In this document: positions 35,923 through 44,233 of the stretch, piece after piece | Layout of the letters: each line of letters opens with the position of its first letter | Position numbering within the stretch: position 1 is the stretch's first letter | Source: Jannaschia pohangensis | GTDB taxonomy: Bacteria; Pseudomonadota; Alphaproteobacteria; Rhodobacterales; Rhodobacteraceae | Length of the DNA stretch: 64,000 bases | Direction of reading: 5' to 3' | NCBI RefSeq assembly: GCF_900113875.1 | Contig: NZ_FORA01000003.1 | Location: 434,001-498,000, forward strand | The notes under the pieces: generated by a model | Databases searched by the model: none | What the model was told of the DNA's origin: nothing | Seen by the model: only the letters and a program-made list of their open reading frames with translations | Made by a program: the position numbers and the translations under genes

Positions 35923-37257
35923 ATGACACAGACCTTCGAAGACCCCTTCGCCCCCCTCCGGGCCCAGCTTCCCTTGATCAAAAGATCGCATAGGTTGGGG
36001 CGTATCGTCCGGTTGGAGCCATCCGGCTTTCTGGTCGAAGGGCTGTCCGAGCACGCGCGTTTGGGGGACGAACTCTTCTACGAAGACGCGGATGGCCGCT
36101 CTCATCGGGCCGAGATCGTTCGCCTCGACCGCGAATCGCTTTGGGCGGCACCCTACAGTTCCGCCGAAGGCCTGCGCATCGGTCTGGCGGTCTGGCCAGC
36201 CGGGGCGCCCCGAATCTCGCCCGACACATCATGGATCGGGCGCGTCATCGATCCCTTCGGCGCGCCGCTCGACTCGGGCCGACTTCGGCCAGGCCTGCCG
36301 CGACACCTACGCGCGACTCCACCGGCCCCCGGCCAGCGACGACACTTGGGGGCGAGGTTGCGAACGGGATATGCGGTGCTCGACACGATGCTACCGATCG
36401 TAGCCGGACAGAGAATGGGCCTGTTTGCCGGATCGGGTGTCGGCAAATCGACTCTTCTCGGCGGTCTCGCCCGCGAGATGCAGGCCGATGTCTGCGTTTT
36501 GGCCCTGGTCGGAGAGCGGGGACGCGAAGTCAACGAATTCGTCAACCGGGCCATTGGTCCAGCAGGCATGCGTCGGACGGTCGTCGTGGCCGCGACATCG
36601 GACATGCCCGCGAACGTCCGTCGCAAATGCCCCTTCGCCGCTTTGGCGATTGCAGAGTACTTTCGCGACCAGGGCAAAAGTGTTCTGTTCCTTTGCGACA
36701 GTTTGACCCGCGTCGCCGAGGCCCACCGGGAAGTCGCGACCGCCGCGGGGGAGGCTGCGAACCTGCGGGGCCATCCCGCCAGCCTGACGCCCTTGCTTGC
36801 ATCGCTGTGCGAACGTACCGGACCAGGCGAGGGCGGGACTGGCGACATCACGGCGATTTTCTCGGTGCTGGTCGCAGGGTCGGATATGGAAGAACCCGTC
36901 GCCGACATCGTCCGGGGCCAGCTGGACGGCCACGTCGTCCTGACCCGCGAAATTGCCGAAACAGGACGTTTCCCGGCAATCGATGTCCTTCGATCCGTCT
37001 CGCGATCCTTGCCGGATGCTGCCACAGCCGAGGAAAACGCCATCATCGCGGAGGCGCGCAAGATCCTGAGCGTTGCGGATCGCTCGGACTTGATGGTGAC
37101 GTCGGGTCTCTATGACCGAGGGTCCAATCCCGAGATCGACAAAGCGATCGTCCTGGCACCAAGAATGAACGAACTCTTCACAGCCAAGGGTTTGCCTCGG
37201 ATCACGGACGGATTTCGACTGCTTGCCGGACTTCTCGGCCGACCTTACGCGGGATGA
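35923..37257 (+). CDS. fliI: Flagellar export ATPase FliI
   Basis: 444 residues, F1-beta-like ATPase that powers substrate entry into the flagellar export gate. Walker A GSGVGKST at 170-177, Walker B region SVLFLCDSLTRVAEA, and VGERGREVNEFV. N-terminal beta domain covers about 1-90. It is a single-gene plus-strand unit, divergent from flgB and convergent with the DUF1217 gene. Confidence 0.96.
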   Translation: MTQTFEDPFAPLRAQLPLIKRSHRLGRIVRLEPSGFLVEGLSEHARLGDELFYEDADGRSHRAEIVRLDRESLWAAPYSSAEGLRIGLAVWPAGAPRISPDTSWIGRVIDPFGAPLDSGRLRPGLPRHLRATPPAPGQRRHLGARLRTGYAVLDTMLPIVAGQRMGLFAGSGVGKSTLLGGLAREMQADVCVLALVGERGREVNEFVNRAIGPAGMRRTVVVAATSDMPANVRRKCPFAALAIAEYFRDQGKSVLFLCDSLTRVAEAHREVATAAGEAANLRGHPASLTPLLASLCERTGPGEGGTGDITAIFSVLVAGSDMEEPVADIVRGQLDGHVVLTREIAETGRFPAIDVLRSVSRSLPDAATAEENAIIAEARKILSVADRSDLMVTSGLYDRGSNPEIDKAIVLAPRMNELFTAKGLPRITDGFRLLAGLLGRPYAG

Positions 37258-37291
37258 ATTCGACGCTGACGAAAAAGAGGCGGTCGGCGCC

Positions 37292-38080
37292 TTAGAACCC
37301 CCGTAACAGGACCAGTGCAGGCGAGGATGGCGCGGTCGTCCCGTTGGAAAGCCCGTCCAACGCCGTATAGCGATCAAGGATCCGCCCGAGCAGCTTTGGT
37401 TCCCCAAGCTCCCGGACATCGCTGGTCCCAAAGATCGCTTCCGACCGCTCAAGGAACGTTTCAAGCTGCTTGTCGATCGGGAGCGTCGCGAATGCCGTGG
37501 GCAGATTCAACGCGGTTTCCATCACCTTGCGCAGCGGGGCCGTCCCCATGATCGCGAACCATTTGGTCCGGTTCGAGGTGCCGTCGTTCCCGATCGACAC
37601 AAGCTCCCGCTCGGCGTTCAAGGCCAGCCGCATGGAATCGTTTGTCTTTCCCAGGTCGATCTCGAAACTTCGGCTCTTGTAGCGCTCCGCGATCCGGTCG
37701 GCGAAATCGGAGATTTTGGTCGACGGCACCGGGAAATCACCGAAGCCGAATGTCCGCGACAGATCGCGATACCGCTTGTCCGACAGCCTGTTCGCAAGCG
37801 CATCCGTCTCGATAGTGCCTTCTTCGAGCACCTTGCGGATCAGAAACTTGCTATTGATATCATCCTGCAGACCGAAGGCCGTCAGGGCGACCGACAAGAG
37901 CCGGTAATCCCCGACAAGCTGTTCTGCGGTGTCGATCTTGCCGATGTTCTGGGCGAAGTAGTCCAGGTCGCGCTGGAGGACCGCGCCTTGGCCATGGGCC
38001 TCTCGCTGCGCCGAGATGGTGTTCTGAAGAAACCGCCAGCCAGCAAGCCCGCCTGTCGGAACGAAGGGCTGAAAGGTCAT
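37292..38080 (-). CDS. DUF1217 flagellar-associated protein
   Basis: 262 residues. DUF1217 proteins occur in alphaproteobacterial flagellar clusters, with no defined role. Two similar-looking helical segments are visible (YFAQNIGKIDTAEQLVGDYR and RYRDLSRTFGFGDFP). No signal peptide. ATG 38080 overlaps the flbT stop; the longer frame to 38191 lies inside flbT. Confidence 0.8.
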   Translation of the reverse strand: MTFQPFVPTGGLAGWRFLQNTISAQREAHGQGAVLQRDLDYFAQNIGKIDTAEQLVGDYRLLSVALTAFGLQDDINSKFLIRKVLEEGTIETDALANRLSDKRYRDLSRTFGFGDFPVPSTKISDFADRIAERYKSRSFEIDLGKTNDSMRLALNAERELVSIGNDGTSNRTKWFAIMGTAPLRKVMETALNLPTAFATLPIDKQLETFLERSEAIFGTSDVRELGEPKLLGRILDRYTALDGLSNGTTAPSSPALVLLRGF

Positions 38081-38481
38081 GATGTGATCCGTGCCAGAAT
38101 TTCGGACTCGCGCTTGCGAAGGCGGCCGAGGTGACGAAGCGCCTGATAGAACTGGCCCGCTTCCAGATGCTCCCGAACCTGGTCGATACAAGCGCGGTCA
38201 TCCGGCATGGTGAAGGCATTCCGCAAGGGCGGCAATGTCGCCAGTGTTTCCGGCAACCCCTCCTTGGCGGGCCACTCGCCGATCAGCATGAGCTGGACCG
38301 CGTGGGCCAATCGGCTGACCGGCGAATTGGCAGCGTTTGGATCCACAGCATCGCGCAATCTGAGCAATTGCGTGTCGGGCGTGAGCAGGCGCAGACGGGC
38401 GCCGCGCCCGACGTTTTCAATCACCGCGCCATTTACGACGATGCGATCTCCCGCCGGAAATTTGAGCATGAGGCCGGCCAT
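38077..38481 (-). CDS. flbT: Flagellin mRNA regulator FlbT
   Basis: 134 residues. In Caulobacter FlbT binds the 5' leader of flagellin mRNA and promotes its decay until the hook is complete. Family features: LMLKFPAGDRIVVNGAVIEN and LLTPDTQLLRLRDAVDP. It overlaps the DUF1217 gene and directly follows flaF, forming flaF-flbT. The fliC leader contains a candidate target hairpin (40316-40328). Confidence 0.93.
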   Translation of the reverse strand: MAGLMLKFPAGDRIVVNGAVIENVGRGARLRLLTPDTQLLRLRDAVDPNAANSPVSRLAHAVQLMLIGEWPAKEGLPETLATLPPLRNAFTMPDDRACIDQVREHLEAGQFYQALRHLGRLRKRESEILARITS

Positions 38482-38853
38482 TCAGCTTGCCCCGTTCGAC
38501 AGGCCGGCGGCAATGCGGCGGTTGATTTCGAAAAGGACCTGGGGCTTCCCCGATCCGCCGAGAACTTCGCTCGTTTGCCGGTCCACGAAACCGGCCAAGC
38601 TGATGATGCTTGCCCGCAACTGCGGTGTCATCTCGTTGTCATCCGACGCACAGGCCATCGCGGCGGCTTGCCAGAGCCTGCGGTTGTCATGGAGCGCCGA
38701 AACACGAACTGTAGCGGATGCCTGGTCGTCAGCATAGGCCGCTTCCAGGCGACGGGTGACCTTGGCAAAAACCAAGGCTTCTGCACGTGTTGCTGATGTC
38801 AGAGAGGGATCAAGCGACGCGTATGCGTTCGCCGCCATTTGCGAATAGCCCAT
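38482..38853 (-). CDS. flaF: Flagellin assembly regulator FlaF
   Basis: 123 residues. FlaF acts with FlbT to match flagellin production and secretion. Family parts: SQMAANAYASLDPSLTSATR, EALVFAKVTRRLEAA and SLAGFVDRQTSEVLGG. It lies 137 bp downstream of fliC beyond a terminator. Confidence 0.9.
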   Translation of the reverse strand: MGYSQMAANAYASLDPSLTSATRAEALVFAKVTRRLEAAYADDQASATVRVSALHDNRRLWQAAAMACASDDNEMTPQLRASIISLAGFVDRQTSEVLGGSGKPQVLFEINRRIAAGLSNGAS

Positions 38854-38953
38854 ATCTTCGATGTCTCACTTTTTGCGAGCTTCGCGCTTTGGCGAAGGTC
38901 CGGCGCTTTGCGCCATGGGGGACAAAGGGTTCGGAATTTCGACCACTTCGGGG

Positions 38954-38979
38954 AAACCCGACCCCAAAAAGGGGTCGGG
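38954..38979 (-). terminator. Rho-independent terminator of fliC
   Basis: On the minus strand: CCCGACCCC, loop TTTTT, GGGGTCGGG, then TTT (stems 38971-38979 and 38957-38965). It starts 12 bases past the fliC stop and would limit read-through into flaF-flbT. Confidence 0.85.
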
Positions 38980-38990
38980 CCACGATCCAA

Positions 38991-40295
38991 TTACCGGAAC
39001 AGCGACAGGATCGACTGCGGCGCCTGGTTGGCGATCGACAGCGACTGCGTCGCGAGCTGCTGCTGCACCTGCAGTGCCTGCAGGCGGGCCGAGGCCTCTT
39101 CCATGTTGGCATCCACCAGCGCACCGATCCCCGAGGTCAACGAGTTCGACAGCTTGGAGACGAAGGACGACTGCGTTTCGATCCGGCCCTGCGCCGAACC
39201 CAGTGCGGCGGCCGAGTCGATGGCGGTCGAAATCAGCCCTTCGATACCGGCCAGGGCCGCCTTGGCGCCGTTCTTCGTGGTGACATCGAAGTCGGCAAGC
39301 GATGCCAGCGCACCACCGATGGTCGCCGAGTTCGTCGCCGTTGCCGCCGAGGTAGCACCCTGATCAACGCGAACGGCGAGGGAGTCGGTACCGTCCGTCT
39401 TGGTCGAGGTAAACTTCAGGTTGACGCCGGTCGCAACATTGTCGCCGACCGAAACGGAGAGAATGTCGAGATCCAAACCTTGCTTGGAGGCATAGCCGTT
39501 GTAGGCCGCTACCAGACCCCGAGCCACGTCAGCTGCGGTGTCACCCTCGCGAGCGACATAGAGGATCTTGGACTGATCTGCTGACGTGGTGCCCGTGGTA
39601 TAGTCGGCGGGGGTGAAGGTGCTCGCATCCGCGTCGGTGCCGGCAATGCCGATGGAATAGGCCTGGCCGGTAGTGACAGATGCCGTCGTGATGACGATGT
39701 TCTGGGTCTGGGTCGCGTTCAGGTTCGCGGCCGTGCCAGCGGTCAGCGCGGTGCTGCCGGTGTAGGCGGCCTTCGTGGTGCCGAGGTCCTGCTTGCTGAT
39801 GCTGATCGAGCTGGCGGCGACACCACTCCCGCTCCGATCCAGCGAGGACAGGACGTTGACCGATCCTTCGCCCGTCGTGCGGGACGTGTTGCCCAGCATG
39901 TTGAGGCCGTTGAACTGCGCAGCACCGACAACCGAGCCGATCTGATCACGCAAGGCGGTGATATCGGTCTGGATCTTGGTGCGGTCGACGTTCTCTTCCT
40001 GGGCGGCGACGATCTTGCCCTTGATCTGCGTCAGAAGGTCAGTGACGGTTTCGGCCGCATTGCGTGCGACAGCAGTGGTCGATTCACCCAGAGCGAGGCT
40101 TTCCTCGATGGATTTGAAGCCCTGCACGTCGGATTCCATCTGCTTGGAAATGGCCCAGACGGCAGAGTTGTCCTTGGCGGTAGCGACGGATTTTCCGGTC
40201 GAAATCTCGGACTGGGTCATGCCGAGGTTCTTGTTGATGGATTGCAGGGTCTGCAGCGCAACCATTGCGCCATTGTTGGTCAGAATGCTGGACAT
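38991..40295 (-). CDS. fliC: Flagellin
   Basis: 434 residues. Conserved D0/D1 ends: N-terminal SSILTNNGAMVALQTLQSIN to about residue 140 and C-terminal SALGSAQGRIETQSSFVSKL to LSLFR; the central part is variable and Thr/Ala rich, the surface-exposed region. Single flagellin gene in the window. AAAGGA lies upstream of ATG 40295. A small hairpin in the leader and a CtrA-like box further upstream point to both transcriptional and FlbT control. Confidence 0.96.
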   Translation of the reverse strand: MSSILTNNGAMVALQTLQSINKNLGMTQSEISTGKSVATAKDNSAVWAISKQMESDVQGFKSIEESLALGESTTAVARNAAETVTDLLTQIKGKIVAAQEENVDRTKIQTDITALRDQIGSVVGAAQFNGLNMLGNTSRTTGEGSVNVLSSLDRSGSGVAASSISISKQDLGTTKAAYTGSTALTAGTAANLNATQTQNIVITTASVTTGQAYSIGIAGTDADASTFTPADYTTGTTSADQSKILYVAREGDTAADVARGLVAAYNGYASKQGLDLDILSVSVGDNVATGVNLKFTSTKTDGTDSLAVRVDQGATSAATATNSATIGGALASLADFDVTTKNGAKAALAGIEGLISTAIDSAAALGSAQGRIETQSSFVSKLSNSLTSGIGALVDANMEEASARLQALQVQQQLATQSLSIANQAPQSILSLFR

Positions 40296-40315
40296 TGGTA
40301 GTTCCTTTGAATGCG

Positions 40316-40328
40316 CCCGCTTCGCGGG
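40316..40328 (-). promoter_or_regulatory. Hairpin in the fliC mRNA leader
   Basis: On the minus strand CCCGC-GAA-GCGGG forms a five-pair stem with a three-base loop, ending about 7 bases before the AAAGGA ribosome-binding site of fliC. Candidate FlbT target. Confidence 0.4.
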
Positions 40329-40439
40329 GCTTGTGACAGCTGCTTTCGCAACCAGATCGACATTCTGTCCTGAGGCAACCGACGCATTCGGCCACCCACG
40401 TTCGCCATTCTCGGCGTGTGTCCTGATATTGGGCTTGCC

Positions 40440-40454
40440 CTAATCGGACCTTAA
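40440..40454 (-). promoter_or_regulatory. CtrA-like box upstream of fliC
   Basis: Read toward fliC: TTAA-GGTCCGA-TTAG, 7 of 8 matches to TTAA-N7-TTAA and the same variant (TTAG) as the fliF/fliL site. 145 bp upstream of the fliC start. Confidence 0.5.
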
Positions 40455-40635
40455 TGCGCCAGCATCGAATACTCTGAATTCATTTAAGATTTGACCGGAT
40501 GACGTCGCCCGAGTCCCGATGCCGCACTGCTAAAATCCTGATCTGTCGACAAAAATCGGATCAAACCACCTGGGCAAGCGCCTTCGTGGAGAAAATACGG
40601 ATCAAAATCAGGCGGTTTTCCCGACCTTCGGCCGC

Positions 40636-41118
40636 TCAGACGGGCAAGGCGCGACCTTCGGCAACCACTTCCATCACCGTGTAGGTGCGGGTTTCGCGAA
40701 CCCCCGGCAGGGTCAGAAGCGTATCGGCCAGAAACTGACGATAGGCGGCCATGTCCCAGTGCCGCGTCTTGAGCAGGTAATCGAAGCCGCCGGCAACCAT
40801 GTGGCATTCCTCCACATCGTCGACCTCGCGGATCGCCGCGGCGAAGGCGTCGAAGATGTCCGAGGCCGTCCGGTCCAACTTGACCTCCACGAAGGCCGTC
40901 ATCCCCCGCCCCAGGGCCGCCGACGACAGGCGGACCGAATACCCCTTGATCACGCCATCGCGCTGCATCCGCCGCATTCGCTCGGCCGTGGCATTGGCAG
41001 ACAGGCCGACCCGTTCGGACAGCGCCGTGACGGGGATTCGGCCATCGTCCTGAAGTTCGCGAAGAATCGCACGATCCAGCGCATCAAGGGTGGGGAATTT
41101 CGTGGAATTCTCAGCCAT
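40636..41118 (-). CDS. Lrp/AsnC-family regulator of proline use (PutR type)
   Basis: 160 residues: N-terminal winged helix-turn-helix (LDALDRAILRELQDDGRIPV, LSERVGLSANATAERMRRM) and C-terminal RAM effector domain (VAGGFDYLLKTRHWDMAAYR). Divergent from putA with a 117-bp gap, the usual arrangement for PutR, which activates putA when proline is present. Confidence 0.9.
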   Translation of the reverse strand: MAENSTKFPTLDALDRAILRELQDDGRIPVTALSERVGLSANATAERMRRMQRDGVIKGYSVRLSSAALGRGMTAFVEVKLDRTASDIFDAFAAAIREVDDVEECHMVAGGFDYLLKTRHWDMAAYRQFLADTLLTLPGVRETRTYTVMEVVAEGRALPV

Positions 41119-41235
41119 GCGTCAGAGTTACTGCGAAAAGCGCGGAAAATGCCAGCGGGACTTGTGAAGTTTCGCGAGATATTCGGAAATTCTTGGCGTA
41201 TCATGCGGAAAGCCCCTCAATCAGAGCGTTCCATC

Positions 41236-44175
41236 ATGCCCTTTGCCGCCCCCTATGCCCCCGCCGACGAAGCGATCTTCCCGACCCTGATACAGTTTCA
41301 GACGGTCGGCAAGGACGCGATGGATATGGCCGCCCGCCTGGTCAAGGGCATCCGCGCCGCCAAGACGCGGATCGGAGGTCTGGAGGATTTCCTGCGCGAC
41401 TATGACCTGTCCACCCGCGAGGGTCTGGCGCTCATGGCGATGGCCGAGGCGCTGCTGCGCGTGCCGGACGAGGCGACGCAGGACAAGTTGATCGCCGACA
41501 AGATCGGTGCGGGCGATTGGGACGGGCATGATCCGTCCGACGCCTGGCTGGTGTCGGCGGCGACCTGGGGTCTGGGCCTGTCAAACCGGCTGCTGCGGCC
41601 GAACGATACGGTCCCGGGCATCATGGGCAACCTGACCCGTCGGATCGGCGGCCCGGCCGTACGCACCGGTGTGCGGCAGGCGATGCGCTTCATGGGGCAT
41701 CAGTTCGTACTGGGCGAGACAATCAAGGCGGCGCTGAAGCGCGCGCAGGAGAACGAGGCGAAGGGCTCCCTGCACAGCTACGACATGCTCGGTGAAGGGG
41801 CCAAGACGACCGCGGACGCGGCGCGCTATGCCAAGTCGTATTCCGACGCCATCGCGGCCATCGGCAAGGCCGCAGGCAAGCGCCCGCTCCCGATGCGACC
41901 GGGAATCTCGGTCAAGCTCTCGGCGCTGCACCCCCGCTACGAGCCTCGCAACCACGAGGCGGTACTGGCGGAATTGACCCCGGTCCTGCGCAACCTGATG
42001 TCCGAGGCCAAGGCCCACGACCTGAACTTCACCGTCGACGCCGAGGAGCAGGACAGGCTCGAACTGTCCATCGCGGTGATCGAAGCGGCCTGCGCCGGTG
42101 ACATCCTCGAGCGGTGGAACGGCTTCGGCCTGGCGATCCAGGCCTACGGAAAACGCGCGCTGCCGGTCATCGACTGGGCGGCGGACCTGTCGCGGCGCAC
42201 CGGTCAGACGCTGATGGTCCGGCTGGTAAAGGGCGCCTATTGGGACACCGAGGTCAAGCATGCCCAGGTCGAAGGCCATGCCGATTACCCCGTCTTCACG
42301 CGCAAGGCCGTGACGGACCTGAACTACCTGGCCTGTGCCGAACGGATGCTGGCCCTGCGGCCCCATCTCTATCCGCAATTCGCGACCCACAACGCCCTCA
42401 GCATCGCGCAGATCATCCACATGGCGGGCGACGCCGGCGGCTATGAATTCCAGCGGCTGCACGGGATGGGCGAAGCCCTCTATGCCGCCGTCACCCGCGA
42501 GACGGATCGTCCCTGCCGCATCTATGCGCCGGTCGGCGGGCATCGCGACCTTCTGGCCTATCTGGTCCGCCGCCTGCTTGAGAACGGGGCCAGCACGTCC
42601 TTCGTGGCACAGGCCGGGGACGACAAGATACCGGTCGAGCAAGTCCTTGAGATGCCCGCGAACCTGGCCGAAGCGCCGCGCCACGCGAATATCCCGCTGC
42701 CGACGGCGCTGTTTCAGCCGCGTCCGAATTCCAATGGCCTGACCTTCGGGGATGCCGACGAGTTGAACGGGCTGGCCAAGGCGATGCGCGCCGCCCCCGT
42801 CATGGACGAGGTGAAGCCGCTGACCGCCGCGCAGGCCGCCGACGCCATGGCCCGCGCCGCCAAGGCCGCACCGGCGTGGCGGGACACGCCCGTCGCCACC
42901 CGCAGCGCCGCCCTGAACCGTGCGGCCGACCTGCTGGAGGCGCATCGCCCCGCGTTGATGGCAACCCTGGCGCGCGAAGCCGGCAAGACCATCGACGACG
43001 GCATCGCAGAGGTGCGCGAGGCCGTTGACTTCCTGCGCTACTATGCGACCGAAGCGCAGGCGCTGTGCCAATCGCGCACGATGCCTGGGCCGACGGGGGA
43101 GCGGAACGAATGGCGGGCGCGCGGGCGCGGTGTCTTCGTCACCGTCGCACCCTGGAACTTCCCGCTCGCCATCTTCCTGGGGCAGACCGCCGCCGCCCTG
43201 TCGGTCGGCAACGCCGTGGTCGCCAAGCCGGCGCCCCAGACCCCGCGCATCGCGGCCCAGGCCGTCGCCCTGCTGCACGAAGCCGGCGTTCCGAAGGACG
43301 CCTTGATCCTGGCCCCGGGCGGGGTCGAGGTGGGTCAGGCGCTGATCGCCGATCCGAACCTTGGGGGCGTGGCCTTCACCGGCTCCACCGCCACGGCACG
43401 GTCGATCAACCGGGCGTTGGCCGAGCGTGAGGGGGCCATCGTCCCGCTGATCGCGGAAACCGGCGGCGTGAACGCCATGATTGTGGATGCCACGGCCCTG
43501 CCCGAGCAGGTCACGCGCGATGTCATCCTGTCGGCCTTCCGGTCGGCCGGGCAGCGTTGTTCCGCCTGTCGCATCGTCTATCTGCAGGAGGATGTCGCCG
43601 ACGGGATGCTCAAGATGATCGAGGGGGCCGCCGCCACCTTGCGGCTGGGCGATCCGATGGATCCGGCGACCGATGTCGGTCCGATCATCGATGCCGACGC
43701 GCTGGAACGGCTCAAGGCCCATGTGGCGAACCACAAGCCCCGCTATGAGGGCGAGGTGCCCGATGGTCTCTTCATGCCGCCTACCATCATCGAGCTGGAC
43801 CGCGATCACAAACTGACGACCGAAGTCTTCGGCCCCGTCCTGCATGTCAAACGCTGGAAGGCGCGTGACCTCGACAAGGTGCTGGACGAAATCGCGGCGA
43901 CCGGCTTCGGGCTGACGTTCGGCCTGCATTCCCGCGTGGATGCGACGATCGCCCATGTCACCGCGCGGGTGGGCGCGGGCAACGTCTATGTTAACCGCAA
44001 CCAGATCGGCGCCATCGTCGGCAGCCAGCCCTTCGGCGGCCATGGGTTGTCGGGCACCGGGCCCAAGGCGGGCGGGCCGCTGTATCTCACCCGCTTCGTG
44101 GAGGAAGTCGTGGTCAGCACCGACACCACGGCAGCGGGCGGGAACGCGTCGCTGATCGCGATGGAGCAGCGCTGA
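41236..44175 (+). CDS. putA: Bifunctional proline dehydrogenase / pyrroline-5-carboxylate dehydrogenase
   Basis: 979 residues. It oxidises proline to glutamate in two steps with FAD then NAD. The proline dehydrogenase barrel lies at about 70-480 (NFTVDAEEQDRLELSIAVIE, MVRLVKGAYWDTEVKHAQ). The aldehyde dehydrogenase domain lies at about 520-970 with catalytic Cys775 in GQRCSACRI and cofactor region TVAPWNFPLAIFLGQ. It is the short form without the N-terminal ribbon-helix-helix of enteric PutA, so it is not a repressor; regulation is by the adjacent Lrp protein. ATG 41236 matches short PutA N-termini. Confidence 0.95.
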   Translation: MPFAAPYAPADEAIFPTLIQFQTVGKDAMDMAARLVKGIRAAKTRIGGLEDFLRDYDLSTREGLALMAMAEALLRVPDEATQDKLIADKIGAGDWDGHDPSDAWLVSAATWGLGLSNRLLRPNDTVPGIMGNLTRRIGGPAVRTGVRQAMRFMGHQFVLGETIKAALKRAQENEAKGSLHSYDMLGEGAKTTADAARYAKSYSDAIAAIGKAAGKRPLPMRPGISVKLSALHPRYEPRNHEAVLAELTPVLRNLMSEAKAHDLNFTVDAEEQDRLELSIAVIEAACAGDILERWNGFGLAIQAYGKRALPVIDWAADLSRRTGQTLMVRLVKGAYWDTEVKHAQVEGHADYPVFTRKAVTDLNYLACAERMLALRPHLYPQFATHNALSIAQIIHMAGDAGGYEFQRLHGMGEALYAAVTRETDRPCRIYAPVGGHRDLLAYLVRRLLENGASTSFVAQAGDDKIPVEQVLEMPANLAEAPRHANIPLPTALFQPRPNSNGLTFGDADELNGLAKAMRAAPVMDEVKPLTAAQAADAMARAAKAAPAWRDTPVATRSAALNRAADLLEAHRPALMATLAREAGKTIDDGIAEVREAVDFLRYYATEAQALCQSRTMPGPTGERNEWRARGRGVFVTVAPWNFPLAIFLGQTAAALSVGNAVVAKPAPQTPRIAAQAVALLHEAGVPKDALILAPGGVEVGQALIADPNLGGVAFTGSTATARSINRALAEREGAIVPLIAETGGVNAMIVDATALPEQVTRDVILSAFRSAGQRCSACRIVYLQEDVADGMLKMIEGAAATLRLGDPMDPATDVGPIIDADALERLKAHVANHKPRYEGEVPDGLFMPPTIIELDRDHKLTTEVFGPVLHVKRWKARDLDKVLDEIAATGFGLTFGLHSRVDATIAHVTARVGAGNVYVNRNQIGAIVGSQPFGGHGLSGTGPKAGGPLYLTRFVEEVVVSTDTTAAGGNASLIAMEQR

Positions 44176-44182
44176 CCGAAAC

Positions 44183-44212
44183 CTCGCCCGGGGCGGATTG
44201 CCACCGGGCGAG
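44183..44212 (+). terminator. Hairpin between putA and uxaC
   Basis: CTCGCCCGG (44183-44191) and CCGGGCGAG (44204-44212), nine perfect pairs, 12-nt loop, 7 bases after the putA stop. No U-run follows. Confidence 0.5.
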
Positions 44213-44233
44213 ACGCACCCTAGCGTGCCGCCC

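Larger units (their letters stand above)
40296..40635. other. 340-bp leader and promoter region of fliC, plus 3' flank of lrp
   Basis: Contains the fliC leader hairpin (40316-40328), a CtrA-like box (40440-40454) and a directly repeated CGGATCAAA (40557-40565 and 40598-40606). No reading frame is convincing. The segment 40450-40620 is clearly A+T richer than the surroundings. Confidence 0.6.

Noticed and set aside
41119-41235. Palindrome TTTC...GAAA between lrp and putA as PutR operator
   Set aside because: Only the outer four bases pair; too weak to list as a site.
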